Positions 33,844-44,440 are shown, counted from the stretch's first letter. The stretch: DNA of 64,000 nt from Lamellibrachia columna (GCA_963662155.1 OY759267.1:31972976-32036975), one strand, 5' to 3'. Numbers and translations are program-made. Notes: a model not told the origin generated them from the letters alone.

Positions 33844-34002
33844 GTGATTTGGATGACCAGCAAATAACTATTAAATAAGCAAGATGAATATTAATTATCG
33901 TAGCTGCTAAATAAAAAATGCTATTCATCGAGGAAGTTATCTGCACTAAAATGACTGTTGTTGCCATCGTCATAGTAACTATTGCGTGTAACATAACTAA
34001 TG

Positions 34003-34057
34003 TTTTACCTGCAGGCGACACCAGACTACCGGAACATGCTGAACAGCTGCAAAGTAA
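34003..34057 (+). repeat. Inverted partial copy of serpin exon 3 and its acceptor
   Basis: The plus strand here reads GTTTTACCTGCAGGCGACAC, CAGACTACCGGAACATGCTG and AACAGCTGCAAAG. It matches the minus strand at exon 3 (32794 region: TTTTACCTTTGTGCAGGCGA...) with a few changes. It is in opposite orientation to the gene, inside the intron before exon 3, so it is a duplicated and inverted fragment. Confidence 0.65.
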
Positions 34058-34198
34058 TGCTCCTATATATACGGTATGATACTCCCCACCATTAAGTACT
34101 TCGCCACTGTCACAACTTACATTACAAAGTAATGCTCCTATATATATGATGATACTCCCCGCCACTAAGTACTTCGCCACTGCCACAACTTACATTTG
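34052..34198. repeat. 73-bp tandem duplication covering the exon 2 donor flank
   Basis: AAGTAATGCTCCTATATATA through GCCACAACTTACATT occurs twice (34052-34124 and 34126-34198), about 92 percent alike. The right copy contains the real exon 2 splice donor, so the left copy holds a decoy GTAAGTTGTG donor context. Confidence 0.8.
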
Positions 34199-34341
34199 AT
34201 GTACAGATTCTGCATGTGTCGTCCACTGACCCGACAGATATCATCCCACGTCACTCCCTGGCACAGCATTCTGAGCCCCACACTAAGGCTGACTGGAGCA
34301 AAGACTACGTTTCCTGACCTCTTCCCGTCCTTAATGAACTC
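34194..34341 (-). CDS. Serpin exon 2 (helix A to helix B)
   Basis: Acceptor TGTCTTTAG|GAG and donor AAAT|GTAAGTTG, 148 bp, ending in phase 1. It encodes EFIKDGKRSGNVVFAPVSLS and VGLRMLCQGVTWDDI. This is the conserved serpin signature (NVVFSPxSIxxALAML..GAxGxTxxQI) with good conservation. It is the strongest single piece of evidence for a serpin in this region. Confidence 0.78.
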
Positions 34342-34359
34342 CTAAAGACACAGAGAATG

Positions 34360-34777
34360 CAGACATGAAGGAACTGGACATCAGCTGATCACACAAACCT
34401 TTCTCTTAATGCAACCAAGAGATAAATGAGCTGATATGTTGTCTCCACTTGTAAAGGTTCAGACATCTCCTGAATACTCATGAAACTCCACGTCTTATTA
34501 CTTGCCAAGTGTCGTATCAGTAAAACTCACGTAGCACTCACACTTAAATATAGTCAAGTCAATGTACATTATGTAGTTGAATAAGAAAACATTTTCGTAC
34601 TGAATGATAATTATAACAATTAACCACATAATTCATAGATTAAATAGAAATGACCATCGATAACAAGACTTTATATTATTTTGAATGATTATAACATAAT
34701 TTATCTCAGTCCGTTTTTACCTAAATGTTGTTAGACACTGCTAGACATGACCCTTTGAACAATGTTATAAATAATCA
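34360..34777. other. 5' serpin intron sequence, nothing else recognised
   Basis: AT-rich intronic sequence between serpin exons 1 and 2, with no other signature. Confidence 0.4.
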
Positions 34778-34960
34778 TGAGGGGAGGGGAGAGGTGGGGG
34801 GAGGGGTTGGGGTGAGGAGGTGGAGAGGTAAGGGGAGGGGTGGGGGTGAGGAGGGGGAGAAGTGGAGTGTGGAGATAGACAGACAGGGAGGGGAGGGTAG
34901 GGGGTGAGGGAGACACAGAGAAAGACAGAGAGAAAGACACAGGCAGGGAGGAGGAGGTTA
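34778..34960. repeat. Purine-rich GGGGAGG tract
   Basis: About 180 bp of almost pure G and A on the plus strand with many runs of four or more G. It could form G-quadruplex or triplex DNA. Coding-like frames over it are artefacts. Confidence 0.85.
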
Positions 34961-35052
34961 TATTCTGGTTCGTACATGCATACTCACACACATGTTCGCA
35001 CGTACACAAACTAAGACTTAGAAGAGATCAATCATGTGGTGCCACCTGGTAC

Positions 35053-35214
35053 TGAGACATAATGGTTGATAGCTCGCGACAGACGCAGGAGATGGGAGTG
35101 AGTCATGTATGGCGACCTGTCAGTTGACACCGTTCCATTGGTCGTTTCACCTGTCGCCTTGTCACCTGTTACTGCGGAGATGGTCACTTGGTCCTTTGAC
35201 GATCCACCTCCCAT
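35053..35214 (-). CDS. Serpin exon 1 (N-terminus and helix A start)
   Basis: ATG at 35214-35212 in the context GCCACCATGG, an excellent initiation context. The exon encodes a Gly/Ser/Thr-rich leader beginning MGGGSSKDQ and then LLRLSRAINHYVS. The end fits the first helix of serpins (L-x-x-A-x-x-x-F). The donor TCA|GTACC ends in phase 0, matching the phase of exon 2. The leader is hydrophilic, so no secretion signal is evident. Confidence 0.6.
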
Positions 35215-35626
35215 GGTGGCGACATCTGTCGGATGGGCATGCATCGTTCTGGCAATGATGAAATGTTTTTGTTGTAGGTAGTTCTTTGATCTGAAACCAT
35301 GGCATATATATATACAGTGTTTATTACTATTTGACCTGATAACTATGATGATGAACACACAGACAACAACATTTGACATTCAGAAACATAGCCAAGATAA
35401 TCCATCCTGGGGTCTGAAAGTGACATATAACATCCAGCGTGCTGATGCAGCTATGGTCTAACACTGAACTGAAGTATCCATATAGGTCTCCACCATTAAA
35501 AAAACCTTGTGCTATCATATTTAAATGCTTTAAATTACATTACATGCCTCAGCATGTATACCTTACATTGCTACCCACCCCAGCTAGCTGCTCAACCCTG
35601 CCATTGTTTCAATGTCTGTGTGAGCT
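35215..35626. other. Region upstream of the serpin start
   Basis: Sequence 5' of the putative serpin ATG on the minus strand. CATATATATA at 35302 could act as a TATA-like element at about 90 bp, but this is weak. No upstream exon is recognised. Confidence 0.3.
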
Positions 35627-36690
35627 GATAAGACACGTGGACTGAGGGGAAGGTGGGGGCTTCACAAGGCAAATATCATCATCAACTATACATAAAATGT
35701 CTTTGTTACTTTTGTTACTTTTACTAGGAACAGTGCCAAGAACTGCTAGTCTGAGTCTTCACTCTTACCCAGACCAGTTTCCATAAAAGGCCACATTAAA
35801 AAAATACAGTAGAACCCTCGATGTGGCCACCCGTTGTCATATTTACACCTCTGTAATCTGACCACTTTTTTTGTCACATGGGTGGCCTATTTAGAAGGAC
35901 CTTACTGTGAATGTATTGCAAAAATAACTTGAATAAGAAAAAGTAGTTTTTATTTTTATGTATTTGTCTGGTAGTCACTGTGCTGACCACAAAAGAACTG
36001 CCAAGTTTACTGGACAACCTTGTCACTTTAACTGAGGTGACACTTGAAATAACATATTAGTGACTTGACAGTATTACAAAGTTGATGACATTACCAAGTC
36101 ACACAGTCCTACCTGAAGAATTCCATTATCCTGTTCCTGACTGTGCAGTCGGAAGATACAAACACTCCTTGCCAGCACTCTGCTGCGACATGACCAGCCT
36201 GGTGGCGCACTCTATGAACATGATCAGACATCATGTCATCTTGGGATCAAGCGTGACACTATGACCTGTCTTCTCAACATGAATGATTCTCATGTTCCAG
36301 GCGACTTCATCCTGTGGCGATGGATTGACAGGTTTATCTAGGTAAATGCAGCCACTCCTATGAATTACAATGAACAGAGCTGAGAGATTGTTACAGAGGA
36401 ACACTGCAGTTATATGATATTGTTACTGCCCTCATTAGTCATTACACACAAGTTTGATGCGCACTGGTGCACACAAACATTTCTAACTGAAACCAATAAA
36501 CACTTTGCAATTTTATGGTCCACAATGACAAGACATTTTGTTAGGACACACAACTATAATTTCACCATGTACAGTGCTGCCTCAGAGTGAATATCGTACA
36601 AATTATGTTGAAATCACAAAAAGCAGGTTCACCAACAGAAGTTGTTAAGAAACCACAGAAGTCTCCCAACAGGCCACAAAAGTGATGAGC
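35627..36690 (+). repeat. Left arm of a large inverted duplication (family R2, copy 1)
   Basis: Parts 35627-35702 and 35910-36690 match, in reverse complement and in mirrored order, 46690-46760 and 44300-42996. Shared landmarks include ACGTGGACTGAGGGGAAGGT, CCAAGTTTACTGGACAACC, TACCTGAAGAATTCCATTAT and AGAAACCACAGAAGTCTCCC. A MITE sits in the gap at 35807-35907. The longest frame (36082-36264) parallels one in copy 3 but matches no known family. Confidence 0.75.
35807..35907. mobile_element. Small pogo/Tigger-like MITE
   Basis: 101 bp. Left end CAGTAGAACCCTCGATGTGG with CCACCC; the reverse complement of the right end is CAGTAAGGTCCTTCTAAATA with GGCCACCC. It is preceded by TA, as expected for pogo-like insertions; the right flank is TG, one base off. 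The CAGTAGAACC start is typical of Tigger-type ends. Confidence 0.5.
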
Positions 36691-36853
36691 TGTCAGCAGG
36701 TGTCACTGTATATGAAGTTTTTCTCACATGTAAATTAGGTATGGGGTCTAAATGCACTTGGTCAAATACAAAGAGTTTGTGGAATGCACACAAATTATGT
36801 GCACAGCGGTATACATTCCCAGTGCGTCACATATAAACAGATAGACTGGGCAG

Positions 36854-37852
36854 CAGGGCTGGGTCCAATTATGTAATTGTAATTGATTACAGCAAAATCG
36901 TGTAATTGTAATTGTAATTGATTATGGTTTCAAAATGGTGCTGTAATTGTAATTGTTATATTTTGTATAATTGAAATTTTATTTCAATTACAATCAATTA
37001 CAGTACGTTTCATATCACAAACTACCTGAACGAATTGTCAATAAAAATATAATTTAAGTCTCACACGAGTTGAAAATCAAGACTAATAATAACACCTGCT
37101 TATATATTTACATTTAAGTCTCAGTATTCACTGTCTGGTGGGTACTGGTCAGTGGTGCTAGTGGTGGGTAGCCTTAGCAATTAGCCTTTTCAGTAAGTTG
37201 GTAACAGCCAGGAAGCAATAAACAATGCACAGACATTCAGTGAAACATTGCAGAGTTAGCAAGCCAATTACACCCCTTGTGTTGTGGTGGGTTGGAGACA
37301 GGTCAGGTGGCAAGGACCATTTATATGGCCTCTCTTCCCATTCCCAACTCATACAAAGCAAAGGGCAGACCATTTAAGAATGTCAGCTTAGTGCAGGAGC
37401 TACAACCTCAAATTAACACATCAAACCCTATTATTAGTATTTTCCAAAGAAAAATTTAAGAAATGCGCACGGATAAATGTCTGCATTGAAATATGTCCTG
37501 TAGGATTATGTCTGGATATTGCATTGTATTTTTATATAATAAAAATATGTTTTAAACGGCTATCTTTTTATTTAATATAATTCAAAGTCACAATTCAACA
37601 AAAAGTACAAACATTACCGTTATATTTGTTTATCAATTGTGTACAAAATATTGAAATTCAGCAAAACGTGCAAAAATACATAATTAACAAATGCTGAATA
37701 TATATATTTGGTTCCGCATAATGTAATTGTAATTGAAACAGTGTAATTGTAATTGATTTGGAAAATTATGACTGTAATTGTAATTGAAATAAAAAAATTA
37801 ATGTAATTGTAATTGTAATTGATATAATTTTGTGTAATTGGACCCAGCCCTG
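36854..37852. mobile_element. hAT-type MITE, 999 bp, perfect TIR and TSD
   Basis: The left end CAGGGCTGGGTCCAATTA is the exact inverse of the right end (18 of 18). The 8-bp direct repeat CTGGGCAG flanks it (36846-36853, 37853-37860). Sub-terminal arrays of TAATTGTAATTG lie at both ends (36877-36950 and 37723-37825). The interior has no transposase. The perfect TIR and TSD suggest a fairly recent insertion. Confidence 0.92.
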
Positions 37853-37860
37853 CTGGGCAG

Positions 37861-38339
37861 CTACTTACTACAACATCCAAACTTTTCCACTTCTCTTTAT
37901 CTTCTCTTTCTTGTTCTTCTTTGCACTTTCTGGAAGAAACATCAAAGTTTGTTTTGAGCCTTGAAAGCATAAACTAACCCATTGTGATCATGTCATTGGA
38001 GGTCGATGCTGTTTTTTTTAAAGAAAACACATTGACACATCACGTGTCTGAGCTATGGCATTTCTTTCTACTACATAAATAGTTCAGATTGTGTTACTCC
38101 AGTGCTCTTGGCTTAAGCCTTTTCACTCCCTGGTGGAGCATAAACCATTAACGACTCCTTTCTACCAGACATTGTTTTGGGCTTGCATTTTCCAGTTTTT
38201 TCCCTATTGCCCTGAGGGTTCCGTTACTCAGCTATATTTAATTCATCAAATAAATAAAATTTGTGTTGTGCTTATGCAATGAGTGAAGTGTATGCAAAAA
38301 GACAAACACAAAATGTAGCAAATTAATCTCTAGGTCTCA
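37861..38339. other. Unassigned sequence
   Basis: No gene or repeat recognised. A 63-codon frame at 38091-38282 has no signature. Confidence 0.35.
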
Positions 38340-38830
38340 ACAACTATTTACTGAGTATGTATTGTTGCAAAAATAACTCAAATGAGGACAAGTAGTTTTT
38401 ATTCTTATTTAGTTGTCTGGTAGTTGCTGCAACATTTCTATTAAATCTGAACTACATTATAGGTGACAAATTACAGAAGGGTCCATGCACTGTGTTAACC
38501 ACAAAAGAAATGCCAAGTTTACTGGACAACCATGTCAGTATATCTGAGGTGGCACTTGAAATGACAGACTAGTGAGTTGACTGTATTACGAAGTTGATGA
38601 CATTACCAACTCACACAGTCTTACCTGAAGAATTCCCTTCAGGTCCTGCATCAGAAAGAGCAGACGGAAGACACAAGCATGCCTTGCTAATGCTTTGCTG
38701 TGACTTCCCCAGCCTGCTGGTGTACTCTGAGCACACGATCACACATCATATTACCTTGGTATCCAGCATGAGATTATCTCCTGTTGTCATGGGCCAAAAC
38801 ATCCAACACCCGTATGAATAGGGTGGACCT
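38340..38830 (+). repeat. Family R2, copy 3 (direct)
   Basis: Matches 35910-36300 of the left arm in the same orientation: CAAAAATAACT...AGTAGTTTTTATT, GCCAAGTTTACTGGACAACC, TTGATGACATTACCAA, CACAGTCTTACCTGAAGAAT and CTTTGCTGTGAC. It includes about 60 bp (ACAAATTACAGAAGGGTCCA) also found near 44245 in the right arm but missing from copy 1. Confidence 0.75.
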
Positions 38831-39027
38831 GACGAATACACCAATTACCATGTGTGTTTACAGAAACTTAATATTTCTAATACCTCCATAATTTTACGCT
38901 TTTGTTATTGAACTTTACTTGCATATTACACAGACAACACCTATTCAAAGCTATGCAAATATTATGTAACATACTCATTACAAATTTAGTTAAAAGTCAG
39001 TTTAAAATATACCTAAAATTGTTATAT

Positions 39028-39085
39028 CCTAATATTCACGGAATCATTGTCTAGTGGTGTAGTACCATTAGATTGGAAATTGTAA
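39028..39085 (+). repeat. 58-bp duplicate of LINE C polymerase sequence
   Basis: TAATATTCACGGAATCATTG and TCTAGTGGTGTAGTACCATT then AGATTGGAAATTG is identical to 40012-40063 in LINE C, but isolated: no flanking LINE sequence is present. Confidence 0.85.
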
Positions 39086-39254
39086 AAAATCGCCATCTAG
39101 CGGAACTTGATATACCTATTAATGTGACATCTGAAACTGGAATACTACCTTTCAAATGATACTACACTTGTCCCATTTGAACCAATTTCTAAAAATTACA
39201 TGTTGGCTTACCTGAACGTGAACTGCCTTAACTTTTCAATGTAATGAACACTGT

Positions 39255-39345
39255 GGGGAGATGTGGCTGTGTGGCAGAGACCCCCAGAGACAGTGTCAGA
39301 CTGTCGATCGAGAGGACTGGGGTTCGGGACTATACCAGCTGTCAT
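39255..39345 (+). mobile_element. tRNA-derived SINE head (candidate)
   Basis: Box A-like TGGCTGTGTGG (39264-39274) and box B-like GGTTCGGGACT (39321-39331), with GACTGTCGATCGAGAGGACT between. This is the layout of the common tRNA-derived SINEs (GAGCGCTGGACTCGCGATCGAGAGGTCxxGGGTTCGAATCC). The body after 39345 is not identified. Confidence 0.5.
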
Positions 39346-39960
39346 TTAAAAATTTTGACAATTTTGTTTGTTTGTTCAGGGGAGGAAAACTAAAAGATCC
39401 TACACATCCTGAAAAAAAACATGTCACGGACTCACTGGTGATCTCATTCTCGAAACTACCATTGACGTAGAAATCCTGACAAAATTAATGGACTGCCAAT
39501 TATCGAAGTAGAAGTGGGCGATATAAAGGGATTTCAAATACACATCCTCAAAATATAATAGTTTTACTTATTGTTGTACTGTTCGCAAGGCTGAAGTCAT
39601 AGTTGTGTCATCAGTTAAACTTCCACGTGACTACAAACATGAATACGTACATATTCAAGCCTGCCATTTTCATACCTGACAAGTTTTATCCACTTGTTTA
39701 CTTGTCGAACGTTCGCCTGGCGGAAAGATGGTGAACCTTTCTTGGATGATGTTATTTGCACAGCCGGACTCGGTTACAAAGACGATGCATTTATATAAAA
39801 TTCATGAGTGGGTGTGCCGGTGGCGTATCTAGGACTTTGTAAACTATGTAAAAACAGCCAGGCGGCATTTCCAATTGGCCCCCCATATATAAAATGTGCC
39901 ACTGCAATAATTTTATCGAAACTACCTAGTTGTAAATTCAAAACCTACTATTTATTTAAC
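39346..39960. other. Unassigned sequence before LINE C
   Basis: No gene recognised. At 39956-39981 TTTAACAAGATTTGCCATTC resembles a 25-bp reverse LINE B tail remnant just before LINE C. Confidence 0.35.
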
Positions 39961-39984
39961 AAGATTTGCCATTCCAAAACTGTG

Positions 39985-41450
39985 CTGAAACTTTAGCTAT
40001 ACCGTTGTTTTTAATATTCACGGAATCATTGTCTAGTGGTGTAGTACCATTAGATTGGAAATTGGCTAACATTTCTCCAATTTATAAGAAGGGATCCCGG
40101 TCTATGGCTGGTAATTATAGACCAGTGAGTTTAATTTGTCTAGCCAGTAAACAGATGGAATCTTGTGTGAAGGATGCAATGTTAAAACATTTATTAGAAA
40201 ACAATTACAATACCCGAGACCAACATGGTTTTACAAAGAGTTGTTCTTGCCTAACAAATTTATTAGAAACTTTTGAAAGTTGGACAGAAGATGTGGATCA
40301 GGGAGATAGCGTTGATGCTATTTTGCTGGATTTTCAAAAAGCATTTGACAAAGTCCCGAAAAAGAGGTTGTTGCAGAAACTATCTGCCTATGGAATATGA
40401 GGTAAAATTTTGGAATGGATAGCTGATTTTCTATCAGATAGAAAAGTGCGAATTATGGTAAGAAGTGAATATTCTGAATGGTTTTATGTCATTAGTGGTG
40501 TTCCACAAGGATCAGTATTGGGACCTATTCTCTTTTTAATTATATACCAGAGAGAGTATATAGTAATGTAAAAATGTTTGCTGACGACACCAAAATATTC
40601 AGAACATTAAAAAACAAATCTGACTGTGAAATCTTACAAGCTGATTTAAATAACTTATAAGTGAGTGGAGTAATAGAGAGTGCCAAACGTTCAACACTAG
40701 TAAATGTAAAAGGATGCACATAGGCAAAGACAATCCTAAATTCGAGTACATCATGACAACCGAAAATAGTAATATTGTTTTAGCAGAAGCAATTCAAGAG
40801 AAGGATCTAGGTGTCTGGATTTCAAATAATTTGAAATGGGAGAAACAAGTTGTTGCAGCAACCCAACAAGCTATGGTGGTTTTGCGTTCTGTTAAGAGAG
40901 TGTTTATTCACTTTGACAGAGAAATGTTCAACATTGTTTATAATACATATATTAGACCACATCTAGAGTATTGCATACAGGTGAGGTCACCTTATTATGC
41001 AAAATATATTTTAATGCTCGAGAAAGTGTAACACAGGGCAACAAAACTGGTAATAGGATTAAAGGAATTTACATGTGAGGAAAGATTAACAGAACTAATA
41101 CATCATAGACTTGAAGAACGGAGATTATGAGGAGATTTATTTGAAACTTTTAAGTTGTTAACTATGAAAGAGAACATAGACCCAGATCAGTTTTTTAACA
41201 TTAATGTAAATAATCTCAGAGGCCACAGTAAACAATTAAACAAACAACAATGTATGAAGCTATGCAGATGCTGATTTTTCAGTCAAAGGGTGCTGAATGT
41301 ATGGAATGTCCTTGTCCAACGATATTATATCTGCACCATCTACTAACATTTTAAAAAACAGAATAGATAAAACTGGATCAAAATATGGGCAAACTATAAA
41401 AGGCTTATCTCTAGCCTTACAAATGCTCATTATGTGTAAATGTAAGTGTA
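39985..41450 (+). mobile_element. LINE family C fragment (CR1/L2-like)
   Basis: 5'-truncated, polymerase only. Blocks: SSGVVPLDWKLANISPIYKK, NYRPVSLICLASKQMES, DQHGFTKSCSCLTNLLE, AILLDFQKAFDKVPKKRLL, ISGVPQGSVLGPILF, MFADDTKIF (catalytic Asp pair), EKDLGVW, IRPHLEYCIQVRSPY, then a degraded C-terminus. It is related to but distinct from LINE B. Stops at 40398, 40570 and 41029 and one frameshift near 40545 inactivate it. Confidence 0.85.
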
Positions 41451-41451
41451 A

Positions 41452-42995
41452 GACTACAAGTTCCAGATGGCAAGTGGACAAGGAAGCCATTGACTTGTCG
41501 AGAGTCCAACAATTTTATCATCTATGATAAGCTAGTGCCCTTAGCATCAACACAATCATTTGATAGTTTGTTCCATTAATTTATCAGCATCTGTGAGAAT
41601 GAGTCCTGTCTCATGTCCAACCTACACTGTTTCTTAACTAATGCTGCTTTGTGTATTCTAGTTCTACTGCCTCCTATAAGTTTGAAAAACATTTTCCTAT
41701 CAATATCCACAATATCCTCACTATCTATGTTATATTTGGTCTCCTCTTAGTCTCCTGGTCTCTAGTATTGTCAAACCACATTCTAATAAGTGGCTTTCAT
41801 AACTAAGGTCTCTCAATTCTGGATTCATTTTAGTTGCTCTTTGTCGTATTCTTTCTAGCTTGTCTATGTTCTTCTTACAATACGGCCTCCATGCTTGTAT
41901 ACAATATTTACATGCAGCCCAACTATCACTTTGTACAGGTGTACAATTAGCTGTATCTCCTTATATGTAATAGTTCTCCTAATTGGCCCTAGAATTGTAT
42001 TACTCTTTGAAGCAGCATTCCCACATTGCTCTGAAACTTTCACGACAGCACTATATGTTACTCTAATTAACGTTTCTAATAATTTACAACTGATGTTAAA
42101 CTCACTGGTCTCTAATTGTCATGTTCTTTGATCCCTTCTTAAATAGCGACATAATGCTCGCTTATTTCCATTCTCAGTGAACAATTCCATCTTCTAGCAA
42201 CAAGTTAAACACTTTTGCAAGTGGTGTACTGATTTTCTCTACAATTTCCTTAAGTAGTTTTGGTAGTATTCGATCAACTACAGATTATTTATAATCTTTC
42301 ATCTTCTTAATTTTCTTTGCTATAATTTCATGAATGATAAATAACTGCCGTAAATGATATAATTTATTGCTGGAACTGGAAGCGAGCTGATATCTTCAGT
42401 GGTAAAGACTAAGCTGAAATACTCATTCAGAACCTCTGTCATTTGAAACCTGTTTACACTATTTTTCTAATAGCCTCTTTTGACAAGTGTTTCTTTCTAC
42501 ACCGTTTTCCTTGTTTTTGGAACAAATTTATCGATGATACTCTCAATTTCATATTTTAGAATATTCCAACATTCAATTGCAGCCTTATTCATCAGCATGT
42601 TATTCCAATCTAGCTTTGCTAAGTATTTTCTCATATCTTTGTAGTTACCTTTGTGGAAGTTTCTCTTGTACGTTTTCTTATTTTTACTTTCTGATTTTAC
42701 ATTGATGTCAAAATGTATTTGATTATGGTCACTGTTACCCAATGGTTCAAGTATTTTTACATTGTCCACTAATTCTTTTTGTGATGACAAAGCTATATCT
42801 AATACATTTTCTCCCCTGGTTGGTTCTAGCACGTGCTGAGTAAGAAAGCTATCCTGGATTAAAAATAGAAATGGTTGGTCCTCACTCCCTGTGCTCTCTA
42901 GAGAATTCTATAGTATGTGTCCATGGTTAAAATCTACCATTATGATACATTCCCCTTTACTAACTTCCTTTATAGCGGTTTTTATTTTTGTGTTG
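41452..42995 (-). mobile_element. LINE B copy 5 with large internal deletion, reverse orientation
   Basis: From 3' to 5': 3' UTR at 41452-41520, C-terminal polymerase to about 42060, then a direct jump to the N-terminal polymerase (42060-42420) and the endonuclease (42490-42990; RGENVLDIALSSQKELVDNV, GNSDHNQIHFDI). About 0.6 kb corresponding to the catalytic centre (11440-12080 of copy 1) is missing. The 5' end breaks at TTTTTATTTTTGTGTT, where family R2 sequence begins. Confidence 0.82.
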
Positions 42996-44300
42996 TCCTG
43001 TTGGGAGACTTCTGTGGTTTCTTAAAAACTTCTACTCAAGAACCTGCTTTTTGGAGTTTAAACATAATTTGTAAGACATTCACTTTGAGGCAGCACTGTA
43101 CATGGTGAAATTATAGTCATGTGTCCTGACAAAATGCCTTGTCATTGTGGAGCATAAAGTTCCAAAGTGTTTATTGGTTTCAATTAGAAATGTTAGTGTG
43201 CATTAGACTTGTGTGTAATGACTACTGAGGGCAGTAACAATATCATATAACTGCAGCGCTATGCTAGGAACTTGGAAGTTTTGTTCCTCTGTGACAATGT
43301 CTCAGCTCTGTTCATTGTAATCCATAGGAGTGGCTACATTAACCTGGATAAACCTGTCAGGATAAACCTGTCAATCCATCGCCACATGATGAAATCATCT
43401 GGATAATGAGAATCATCCCATGTTGAGTTAACAGGACATTGTATCATGCTTGATCCTAAGGTGACAGGATGTCTGATTTTGTTCATAAAGTGCACCACCA
43501 GGCTGGTCATGTCGCAGCAGAGCACTGACAAGGAGTGTTTGACAGCACAGTCAGGACCAGGATAATGGAATTCTTCAGGTAGGACTGTGTGACTTTAACA
43601 AGATTTAACAAGATTGCCATCCCAAACAACAAGTTCCAGATGGCAAGTGGACAAGGAAGTCATTGGCTTATCGAAAGTCCAACAATTTTCTCATATATGT
43701 GTAGCCCGCCCTTATCAAATATCTGTCAATTCTATATTTAAACATATTCACACTACTAGCATTAACACAATCATTTGGCAGTTTGTTCCATTCATTTATC
43801 ACCCTCTGTGAGAAAGAGTACTTTCTCATGTCCAACCTACACTGCTCCTTAACTAACGCTTTTTTGTGTCCTCTTGTTCTACTGCCTTCTTTAAGTTTGA
43901 AGAACATATTCCTATCAATATCCTCATAACCGTTCACTATTTTAAACACTTCTATTTGGTCTCCTCTTAGTCTCCTGGTCTCTAGTGGTGTCAATCCACA
44001 TTGTAATAAGCGACTTTCGTAACTAAGGTCTCTCAATTCTGGAATCATTTTAGTTGTGTCTTCCAACTGCACCGTCAGGACCAGCATAATGACATTCATC
44101 AGGTAGGCCTGTGTGACTTGGTAATGTCATCAACTTTGTAATACTGTCAACTCACTAATATGTTATTTCAAGTGCCACCTCAGTTAAACTGACATGGTTG
44201 TCCAGTAAACATGGCATTTCTTTTGTGGTCAACACAGTGGACCCTTCTGTAGCTTCACATCGATAATGTAATTTAGTTTTAATAGAAATGTTGGCAGCAC
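42996..44300 (-). repeat. Right arm of the inverted duplication (family R2, copy 2), split by LINE B
   Basis: 42996-43593 and 44057-44300 are the reverse complement of 36690-35975 of the left arm. LINE B copy 6 sits between. The 50-60 bp at the junction (GTCAGGACCAG...GGTAGGACTGTGTGACTT) occur on both sides of the LINE (43545-43593 and 44068-44120), like a long, diverged target-site duplication. Confidence 0.78.
43594..44056 (-). mobile_element. LINE B copy 6, 3' fragment
   Basis: Reverse-strand copy with two decamer tail units (AACAAGATTTAACAAGATTG), the 3' UTR and one unbroken C-terminal frame back to IPELRDLSYESRLLQCGLTP, very close to copy 3. It was inserted into the R2 right arm. Confidence 0.88.
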
Positions 44301-44440
44301 CCTGGGTAATCTATAGATAATCTAGTTACTTAGTTATTATTATTATTATGACTATTTATTTTATGGTTAATCACATTTACTGTATAGGGGTTGCTGGTCA
44401 TGCTACTAATAATTAAGTTGTTTAAAAATAAAATTTACAC

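Larger units (their letters stand above)
29247..35214 (-). pseudogene. Serpin gene or serpin-like remnant, five exon blocks
   Basis: Minus-strand blocks in genomic order, each with plausible splice sites: 35214-35053, 34341-34194, 32794-32727, 32390-32284 and 29451-29247. Together they give the helix A-B region, a VDF strand block, an INxW helix F block and the C-terminal PFxFFI...GRI..P block of the serpin fold, in the correct order. Phases agree at 1/2 and 2/3. The central half of the fold (from FKG to the LPKF region) is not found between 32284 and 29451. Exon 4 needs a one-base frameshift, and the reactive loop is short and lacks the Ala-rich hinge. No signal peptide is seen. I read it as a decaying serpin; a divergent functional gene with unrecognised exons is possible. 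Confidence 0.72.

Noticed and set aside
34003..34057. A plus-strand serpin exon
   Set aside because: It resembles exon 3 but points opposite to all the other serpin blocks, lacks a phase-compatible partner on that strand and is short; better explained as an inverted duplicate.
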